Below, piece after piece: positions 61,001 to 64,000 of a stretch of 64,000 nt of DNA. The position numbers and the translations under genes are program-made. How positions within the stretch are numbered: the stretch's first letter is position 1; each line of letters starts with the position of its first letter. The notes under the pieces were generated by a model. The model worked only from the letters and a program-made list of their open reading frames with translations, did no database searches and was not told where the DNA came from. The stretch covers positions 2,892,001 through 2,956,000 of the forward strand of contig NC_009485.1 of NCBI RefSeq assembly GCF_000015165.1, in the 5' to 3' direction. This stretch comes from Bradyrhizobium sp. BTAi1. GTDB taxonomy: Bacteria; Pseudomonadota; Alphaproteobacteria; Rhizobiales; Xanthobacteraceae.

Positions 61001-61162
61001 GTCGTCGCCGGCATGTCGATTGGCACGCTGTTCACGCTGTTCGTGCTGCCGGCCGTCTACACCGTCATCGCCACCGATCACCAGGCCGCCGCCAAGTCGA
61101 AGCGCGCCCGCGAGATCGCCCAGTTCGACGCCGAGCCGGAGCATGCGCTGAAGGCGAGCTGA
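58064..61162 (+). CDS. RND multidrug efflux pump
   Basis: A 1032-residue inner-membrane proton antiporter of the HAE1 type. Twelve membrane segments and two large periplasmic loops are evident. The proton-relay Asp pair is in AIGLVVDDAIVVVENIHRH (helix 4), and helix 10 has the matching Lys in GLITKHGILMVEFANE. The sequence opens FIKRPVLSLVVSMLILLLG. Substrates are unknown. GACGAG is a weak ribosome site. The gene ends with a strong intrinsic terminator. Confidence 0.95.
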   Translation: MRFTDIFIKRPVLSLVVSMLILLLGLRAAFELPIRQYPKLSNTVVNVTTVYPGASADLIQGFITTPLEQAVASAEGVDYITSSSVQGTSTIQVFIKLNFDPNQALTEVLAKVNSVRYLIPRESNDPIVTKSTGQTTSVMYLGFSSEELSGSAISDYLTRVVQPVLSTVDGVAAANILGGQTFAMRIWLNPEKMAGRNVSPADVAAAISANNFQSAAGQAKGYFIVSNVTTNTGLTDVNQFKRMIVKAKDGGFVRMEDIATVELAAQSTDASVAFNGERAIFIGVDATPQGNPLNIVKGVRALFPDLERNLPPSMKMKVAYDSTKFIQSSIDEVEHTLGEAVLIVIVVIFLFLASLRSVIIPVVTIPLSLIGVCTMMLALGFSINLLTLLAMVLAIGLVVDDAIVVVENIHRHLEEGRAPVQAALQGAREIVGPVISMTITLAAVYAPIGFLGGLTGSLFREFAFTLAGSVIVSGVIALTLSPMMCSVLLRSAEEGRFARIVNRVFGAMTRWYGRQLDRSLDYRPVTALFAVTILGLVGFLYMHTSKELAPEEDQGIVFSITKAPKYANIDYINFYTDKLDKVFQKFPETDLRFVLNGINGPQGGFAGMLLKPWDERTRSSIKLKPLVQAELSKIEGINAFAFNLPALPGGPGGLPVQMVISSTSGFQAVYEQMAKLKDAARKSGIFIVSDSDLEFNQPVVKVWINRSKASDLGITMQSIGNTLAVLLGGNYINRFNLEGRSYQVIPQVPRDKRLSPDSLSGYYVATAAGQQVPLSTVVTIETATDPNSLTHFNQLNSATFSAVPMPGVTVGQAVDFLEKQAKNLPSGFSHDYLADARQYVQEGNQLAITFGFALIIIFLVLAAQFESLRDPLVIMISVPMAIVGALIPLFFGLATMNIYTQVGLLTLVGLITKHGILMVEFANELQLKEGVDRRTAIETSARIRLRPILMTTAAMVTGLIPLLTASGAGAASRFSIGLVVVAGMSIGTLFTLFVLPAVYTVIATDHQAAAKSKRAREIAQFDAEPEHALKAS

Positions 61163-61189
61163 GACGGCGAGTCCTGGTTCCGCGACATC

Positions 61190-61224
61190 AACGGCGGCAG
61201 CCTCGGCAGCCGCCGTTTTGTTTT
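61190..61224 (+). terminator. Intrinsic terminator of the RND operon
   Basis: AACGGCGGC (61190-61198) and GCCGCCGTT (61209-61217) form a 9-bp stem followed by TTGTTTT. This is the clearest Rho-independent terminator in the window. Confidence 0.9.
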
Positions 61225-61242
61225 GGGGCAAAGAGGGCCGTC

Positions 61243-62136
61243 CTACTGCTCCTGCTGCGGGTCGAGCGCGTCGCGCAGGCCGTCACCCAGCAGGTTGAGC
61301 GACAGCACGACGAGGAAGATCGCAAGTCCCGGCCAGATCGCCATCCAGGGCGCGTTGGTAAGGAAGCGTTGGGCGGCGTTGAGCATGCTGCCCCAGGACG
61401 GCGCCGGCGGCTGCTGTCCGAGGCCGAGGAACGACAGCGCCGCCTCGGCGATGATGGCGGCGGCGACCGACAAGGTCGCCTGCACCAAGAGCGCCGGCAT
61501 GATGTTCGGCAGGATGTGCCTGACCGCGATCTGCAGGTCGGTGTCGCCGACGCTGCGCGCGGCCTCGACATACTCCTCGACCTTGACGTTCAGCACCTCG
61601 CCGCGGGTCAGTCGGACGAAGATCGGGGTCGCGGAGATGCCGATCGCGATCATGGCGTTGCCGAGGCTCGGACCGAGGAACGCGGCCAGCGCGATCGCCA
61701 GGATCAGGAACGGGCAGGCCAGCATCGCGTCGGTGATGCGGCTGATCAGGGCGTCGACGAAGCCGCCGCGGTAGCCTGCGATCATGCCGATCGGCACGCC
61801 GATCGACAGCGCGATGACGACCGAGATGGCGCCGGCGAGCAGCGAGGCGCGCGCGCCGTAGAGGACGCGGGCCAGGACGTCGCGGCCGAGATCGTCGGTG
61901 CCGAACCAATGCGCCGCCGACGGCGCCTTGCGGACCAGCGTCCAGCTCGTCTTGAGGGGATCGTAGGGCGCCACCAGCGGCGCTGCTACGGCGAGCAGGA
62001 TGAAGGCTGCGATCAGGCCGAGCCCGACCATGGCCCCCTTGCGCTTGACGAGCTGGCGCCAGGCGCGCTGCATTGGCCGTTCGAGCGGGGCGAGGGCGCG
62101 GGCGCCTTGCGGTGCTGACAGCATCGTCTCGGCCAT
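61243..62136 (-). CDS. Peptide-type ABC transporter permease (DppC/OppC family)
   Basis: A 297-residue permease with about six membrane segments. The family N-terminal domain (RQLVKRKGAMVGLGLIAAFI), the HWFGTDDLGRDVLARVLYGAR motif, and the EAA loop EYVEAARSVGDTDLQIAVRHILPNIMPALLVQ are present. It imports peptides or similar solutes, or nickel; the substrate is unknown. It lies 1 bp after the DppB-like gene in the same operon. Confidence 0.93.
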   Translation of the reverse strand: MAETMLSAPQGARALAPLERPMQRAWRQLVKRKGAMVGLGLIAAFILLAVAAPLVAPYDPLKTSWTLVRKAPSAAHWFGTDDLGRDVLARVLYGARASLLAGAISVVIALSIGVPIGMIAGYRGGFVDALISRITDAMLACPFLILAIALAAFLGPSLGNAMIAIGISATPIFVRLTRGEVLNVKVEEYVEAARSVGDTDLQIAVRHILPNIMPALLVQATLSVAAAIIAEAALSFLGLGQQPPAPSWGSMLNAAQRFLTNAPWMAIWPGLAIFLVVLSLNLLGDGLRDALDPQQEQ

Positions 62137-62137
62137 C

Positions 62138-63079
62138 TCAGCTCCTCAGCCGCGGGTTGACGAGGACGTAGGCGAGATCGGCAATCAGGTTCAGCATGAT
62201 GTAGACGGTGGCGGTGACCAGCACGACGCCCTGCACGACGGCGTAGTCGCGATTGAACACGGCATCGACGATCAGCTTGCCGAAGCCGGGGATCGAGAAG
62301 ATCTGTTCGGTCAGCACGGCGCCGGACAGCAGCGTGCCGAGCTCGAGCGCCCCCAGCGTGATCACCGGCGTCAAGGCATTGCGCAGCGCGTGACGCAGGA
62401 TGACCTGGCGCTCGGAGATGCCCTTGGCGCGCGCGGTGCGGATGTAGTCGCTGCCCAGGACCTGCAGCATCGCGCTGCGGGTGTGACGCATCAGGATCGC
62501 GGCGATGGCATTGCCGAGCACGAAGGCTGGCATGATGGTGGCGGCGAGGCTGGCGCGCCAGTCCTCGGCCAGCGGGACATAGCCGGAGGCGGGCAGCCAG
62601 CCGAGCTGGATCGAGAACACGAAGATCAGCATGATGCCGAGCCAGAAATTCGGCGTCGAGATGCCCCACAGCGCAAACAGGTTGGCGGCATAGTCCCACG
62701 CGGTCCCGCGCTTTACCGCGGAGATGATGCCGGCAGGAATGCCGATCAGGAACGCGATCACGATCGCCATCGATGCGAGCTGCAGCGTCACCGGCAGCTT
62801 CTGCAGGATGAGGTCGCGCACCGGCATCTTGATGCGCAGCGACTCGCCGAAATCGCCTGAGAGCACGCCCTTGATCCAGTAGCCATATTGGACGGGCAGC
62901 GGCTGATCCAGGCGATATTGCTTGCGGATCTGCTCGATCACAGCCGGATCGCGCTCCTCGCCGGCCATCACGAGGGCAGGATCGCCGGGCAGCAATTGCT
63001 GCAGCGAGAAAATCAGGATCGAGACGAAGATCAGCGTCGGGATGATCTGGGCGAGGCGGCGGGCGAGGAAGGTCAACAT
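62138..63079 (-). CDS. Peptide-type ABC transporter permease (DppB/OppB family)
   Basis: A 313-residue permease. The start is LTFLARRLAQIIPTLIFVSI, typical of the family; the EAA loop is DYIRTARAKGISERQVILRHALRNALTPVIT. About six membrane segments are seen. ATG 63079 is chosen because the upstream extension of the frame runs through a dispersed repeat. It is coupled to the DppC-like gene 1 bp downstream. Confidence 0.93.
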   Translation of the reverse strand: MLTFLARRLAQIIPTLIFVSILIFSLQQLLPGDPALVMAGEERDPAVIEQIRKQYRLDQPLPVQYGYWIKGVLSGDFGESLRIKMPVRDLILQKLPVTLQLASMAIVIAFLIGIPAGIISAVKRGTAWDYAANLFALWGISTPNFWLGIMLIFVFSIQLGWLPASGYVPLAEDWRASLAATIMPAFVLGNAIAAILMRHTRSAMLQVLGSDYIRTARAKGISERQVILRHALRNALTPVITLGALELGTLLSGAVLTEQIFSIPGFGKLIVDAVFNRDYAVVQGVVLVTATVYIMLNLIADLAYVLVNPRLRS

Positions 63080-63103
63080 GATGCGCTCGCCTGTCTGCAG
63101 GTC

Positions 63104-63190
63104 GTCATGGCCGGGCCTGTCCCGGCCATCCACGTCGTTCGGCACGCTGGGAACGACGCGGATGCCCGGGACGTGCCCGGGCATGACGGA
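63104..63190. repeat. Palindromic intergenic repeat, family C copy 2
   Basis: It begins GTCATGGCCGGGCCTGTCCC and ends GCCCGGGCATGACGGA. Its ends are imperfect reverse complements, and it is a shorter form of the copy at 50005. It lies inside the transporter operon, between the binding-protein and DppB-like genes. Confidence 0.8.
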
Positions 63191-63277
63191 GTCACTAATC
63201 GCCAGGATCTTTGGTCGTGACGGCTCTGCATCTTTTTGTGCAAGCGAGGTCGGAATGCGTGGCACTCCCCACCCCAG

Positions 63278-63300
63278 CCCTCCCCCACAAGGGGGGAGGG
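63278..63300. repeat. GC hairpin, dispersed-repeat type
   Basis: CCCTCCCCC (63278-63286) pairs with GGGGGAGGG (63292-63300). It lies between the binding-protein gene and the permeases and could lower permease mRNA relative to the binding protein. Confidence 0.6.
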
Positions 63301-63359
63301 AGCAGAGCGAGCTTGCCGCGCCGGTTGCGCGTTCGAACGAACAGGAGCCGCCCGACCGC

Positions 63360-64000
63360 TCACTTCAGCTTCAGTCCGACCACGCGCAGCAGGCCGTCCG
63401 GCATCGGCTTGAAGCCTTCGAGCCTGGTGGTCTGCGCGAACAGGAACTTGCGGTGATAGAGGTAGAGGATCGGCTCATCCGCCTGCTGCTCGCGCACCAA
63501 GGTCTCGTAAATCGCCTTGCGCTTGGCCATGTCGGACACGAGCCGCGCATCCTCAAGCGCCTTGTCGGCCGCGGCATTGCTCCAGGCGCTGTAGTTCAGC
63601 GCCGCGCCTGAATGCAGGTGGTTGAACGCGTTGCCGTCGGGATCGCTGCGGCCGCTCCATTCGAGCATGAAGGCCTGGTACTCGCCGGCTTCCGCCTGCT
63701 TCAGCGAGGTCGCGAACTCGGTGATGCGGATCTTCAGATCGAAACCAGCCTCGGCGGCCATCGCCTGCAGCACCTGGGCCGCAGCCTCGCTCTCGCTCTC
63801 CTTCGACACCATGAAGTCGACCGCGACCGGCGGCGTCACGCCGGCTTCCTTCAGCAGCGCCTTGGCCTTCTCGACGTCGCGGCCGCGCACCGGGAAGGCG
63901 GTCTGGTAGTACGGATTCTCGGGATTGACGAACTGGTTGCCGGGCTTGAACTCGCCGTTGAAGATCACCTGGTTGAGTGCCTCGCGGTCGATCGCCAAGT
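63360..64000 (-). CDS. ABC transporter substrate-binding protein, family 5 (partial)
   Basis: Only the C-terminal ~213 residues are within the window; the frame runs off the right end. It contains AIDREALNQVIFNGEF and SDPDGNAFNHLHSG, both typical of extracellular solute-binding family 5 (DppA/OppA). It is the first gene of the operon with the two permeases, on the minus strand. The signal peptide and start are outside. The ligand is unknown. Confidence 0.92.
   Translation of the reverse strand, partial: LAIDREALNQVIFNGEFKPGNQFVNPENPYYQTAFPVRGRDVEKAKALLKEAGVTPPVAVDFMVSKESESEAAAQVLQAMAAEAGFDLKIRITEFATSLKQAEAGEYQAFMLEWSGRSDPDGNAFNHLHSGAALNYSAWSNAAADKALEDARLVSDMAKRKAIYETLVREQQADEPILYLYHRKFLFAQTTRLEGFKPMPDGLLRVVGLKLK

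Noticed and set aside
57905..61231. A 1108-codon open frame on the minus strand opposite the RND pump
   Set aside because: It is a codon-bias shadow of the plus-strand pump gene; its product is a His/Asp/Arg-rich low-complexity string with no domain and no ribosome site.
1..64000. CRISPR arrays, tRNA, rRNA, prophage
   Set aside because: I read both strands for regularly spaced repeats, cloverleaf-like sequences and phage structural genes and saw none; the dispersed palindromes are not arrays.

Overview
The window is high-GC, densely coded alphaproteobacterial DNA and reads best as Bradyrhizobium, probably the photosynthetic clade (ORS278/BTAi1-like). Pointers are the 3' end of a fixGHIS operon, a nitrate-assimilation cluster containing a Bjgb-type globin, Flp-type reductase and NasC, FixK/FNR boxes, several short palindromic repeat families between genes, and a bciA-type 8-vinyl reductase of bacteriochlorophyll synthesis. 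Genus and clade are inferred from recalled family resemblance, not from a database search.

Layout. 0-2.7 kb: fixH (partial), fixI, fixS for cbb3 oxidase assembly. 3-9.4 kb: a chemoreceptor, a lone glycogen synthase, a CoA-transferase and a zinc alcohol dehydrogenase. 9.5-15.1 kb: a beta-decarboxylating dehydrogenase, an enoyl-CoA hydratase, a PraR-like regulator, and a LysR gene split by an IS5/IS427-type element whose target duplication is still readable. 15.4-20.4 kb: CcdA, an HWE histidine kinase, a family VIII esterase/beta-lactamase and an intradiol dioxygenase. 20.4-28.2 kb: nrtABC-bjgb-flp-nasC, a complete nitrate uptake and reduction unit lacking its nitrite reductase, behind a sigma-54-like promoter. 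28.4-31.6 kb: aldo/keto reductase, EamA exporter, FAH-family enzyme. 32-34.8 kb: a two-gene redox operon (ferredoxin-reductase plus membrane Fe-S protein) with three FNR/FixK boxes spaced exactly 33 bp apart; this is the best candidate for an undescribed system. 34.9-37.9 kb: an Lrp regulator divergent from an orphan AceE-like E1. 38.4-43.6 kb: aldehyde dehydrogenase, SMP-30 lactonase, uronate dehydrogenase and IlvD/Edd dehydratase, forming most of an oxidative sugar-acid pathway. 43.6-49.9 kb: hydratase, FAD ferredoxin-type reductase, two PfkB kinases, an amino-acid dehydrogenase and a VOC protein. 50.2-54.4 kb: bciA, a 1.2-kb non-coding stretch and a second chemoreceptor. 54.6-61.2 kb: P450 divergent from a tetR-RND efflux operon. 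61.2-64 kb: a peptide-type ABC transporter cut by the window end.

The themes are microaerobic respiration (fix genes and FNR/FixK sites), nitrate nitrogen supply, catabolism of sugar acids and acyl-CoAs, and environmental sensing or efflux. Only one clear gene disruption is visible, the IS-split LysR. No tRNA, rRNA or CRISPR array was recognised.
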